This document shows positions 63,385 to 64,000 of a stretch of 64,000 nucleotides of DNA, in pieces. A program made the translations under genes and the position numbers. Numbering within the stretch: position 1 is the stretch's first letter; every line of letters starts with the position of its first letter. The stretch lies in assembly GCA_013388545.1 (NCBI GenBank), contig JACAFB010000067.1, forward strand, positions 1 to 64,000. Direction: 5' to 3'. Source of the DNA: Ignavibacteriaceae bacterium. GTDB lineage: Bacteria; Bacteroidota; Ignavibacteria; Ignavibacteriales; Ignavibacteriaceae. The notes beneath the pieces are model-generated. The model was not told where the DNA came from, made no database searches, and worked only from the letters and a program-made list of their open reading frames with translations.

Positions 63385-63450
63385 TCTTAGCGGCTTTGCG
63401 TCTTTGCGAGAAACAAAAATCAGCTTCACGCAGAGACGCTAAGACGCAGA
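63385..63450. repeat. Inverted repeat between carA and carB
   Basis: 27-nt arms at 63385-63411 and 63424-63450 pair at 21 of 27 positions around a 12-nt loop. The arms contain repeating GCGTCT/AGACGC units. Together they fill nearly the whole 79-base spacer. It resembles small palindromic repeats that are scattered in many environmental genomes. It may act as an attenuating hairpin between the two genes or simply be an insertion. Confidence 0.75.
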
Positions 63451-63454
63451 GGGT

Positions 63455-64000
63455 TTATTTTAATGCCCGAACGAACATATCGAAAATGAATTCACAATCA
63501 TCCGGACCGGGTGATGCCTCCGGGTGAAATTGTGATGCAAAAAATGGTTTTGATATATGAATTATTCCTTCATTTGTTCCGTCGTTATCATTTACGAACC
63601 ATTCACGCCAGTCTTCCGGTAAAGTTGATGAATCAACTGCAAAACCATGATTCTGTGATGTAATGTAACAACGCTTTGTCCCAAGCTCATTGCAAGGTTG
63701 ATTATGGCCGCGATGACCATATTTTAATTTATAGGTATCAGCTCCGGCTGCAAGAGCAAGTATTTGAGATCCAAGACAAATGCCCAGAATAGGTTTGCCA
63801 AGTTCCATTGCTTTTTTTGCGTTAGATATTGTTGAAGTATTAAGCTTTGGATCGCCGGGACCGTTTGAGATTACTATTCCATTTGCTTTGATTGCTGTAA
63901 AATCATAATCATATGGAACACGAATAACTGTAATGTCTCTGCCGAGAAAAGCACGAATGATATTGTTTTTGGTTCCACAATCAACAAGAACAATTTTCTG
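63455..64000 (-). CDS. carA: Carbamoyl-phosphate synthase small subunit (5' part beyond window)
   Basis: The frame is open to the right edge with no start in sight, so about 182 C-terminal codons are visible. They hold the class I glutamine amidotransferase domain: VDCGTKNNIIRAFLGRDI, SNGPGDPK, the nucleophile Cys in GICLGSQ, KYGHRGHNQPCN, SQNHGFAVD and the His/Glu pair in ASQFHPEASPGP. It releases ammonia from glutamine and passes it to CarB. GICLGSQ replaces the usual GICLGHQ, a conservative change near the nucleophile. The N-terminal CPSase domain lies outside the window. Confidence 0.95.
   Translation of the reverse strand, partial: QKIVLVDCGTKNNIIRAFLGRDITVIRVPYDYDFTAIKANGIVISNGPGDPKLNTSTISNAKKAMELGKPILGICLGSQILALAAGADTYKLKYGHRGHNQPCNELGTKRCYITSQNHGFAVDSSTLPEDWREWFVNDNDGTNEGIIHISKPFFASQFHPEASPGPDDCEFIFDMFVRALK

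Noticed and set aside
63376-63429. An extra 18 N-terminal residues of carB from the ATG at 63429
   Set aside because: They are translated from the inverted repeat and do not resemble CarB; the ATG at 63375 gives the normal start.

Overview
The window looks like a chromosome segment of an Ignavibacteria-type member of the Bacteroidota/Chlorobiota (FCB) group. The DNA is AT-rich. Eight proteins end in, or run into, a type IX secretion (T9SS) C-terminal sorting domain with the NYPNPFN motif followed by LKVYDxLG, xTLVxEYKxAG and SGVYFY blocks, the form typical of that lineage. Long pyruvate:ferredoxin oxidoreductase, hslUV, rpoN and a multi-PAS hybrid kinase fit a flexible, probably anaerobe-capable heterotroph. 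No rRNA, tRNA, CRISPR, phage or insertion sequence was found. The taxonomic call is inference from protein style, not a search.

Layout. 1-7 kb: a secreted FG-GAP-like protein cut by the left edge, a small lipoprotein, glutamate dehydrogenase, an M24 peptidase and a secreted GH5-like hydrolase. 7-12.2 kb: a 1492-residue cytoplasmic hybrid histidine kinase facing aat end to end. 12.5-14.4 kb: carbamate kinase and ornithine carbamoyltransferase. 14.5-17.1 kb, minus strand: an MlaF-type ATPase with CBS and DUF2721 genes, and a DUF4397 lipoprotein. 17.3-25.3 kb: an SppA peptidase fused to a barrel-like N-terminus, a 1556-residue lamin-tail/CARDB protein and an SDR enzyme. 25.8-33.8 kb: DUF3109-rpoN-ICMT-hslV-hslU, a decayed gene, a DUF5522 protein and a membrane CHASE2/sigma-54 activator. 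34-41 kb: an envelope protein, a metallophosphoesterase, a structured intergenic element, a DHOD-like flavoprotein and nifJ. 41.3-46.6 kb: small membrane and secreted proteins, an S9 peptidase, YchF and an M48 lipoprotein peptidase. 46.6-60 kb: a minus-strand block of secreted T9SS cargo with an ECF sigma factor and a Ser/Thr kinase. 60.2-64 kb: carB and the 3' part of carA.

How the parts may work together. Three carbamoyl-phosphate enzymes (carAB, arcC, OTC) are present, but no arginine deiminase is in view. RpoN and a membrane-bound sigma-54 activator lie about 4 kb apart. The most system-like region is 48.5-58.6 kb: an ECF sigma factor without the usual acidic region 2.2 motif, a transmembrane Ser/Thr kinase with TPRs, and four closely spaced secreted proteins (BNR, SBBP, GH26-like, class C serine hydrolase), all co-directional.

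The most unusual DNA-level feature is in the sorting domains. Five genes carry a 114-bp cassette, up to 113/114 identical between otherwise unrelated proteins. The loop just after it holds heptanucleotide tandem repeats in four genes, and the first gene in the window has three palindromes inside its sorting domain. Other items to check are the barrel-SppA fusion, a 102-nt two-stem element at 36.3 kb and a palindrome between carA and carB.
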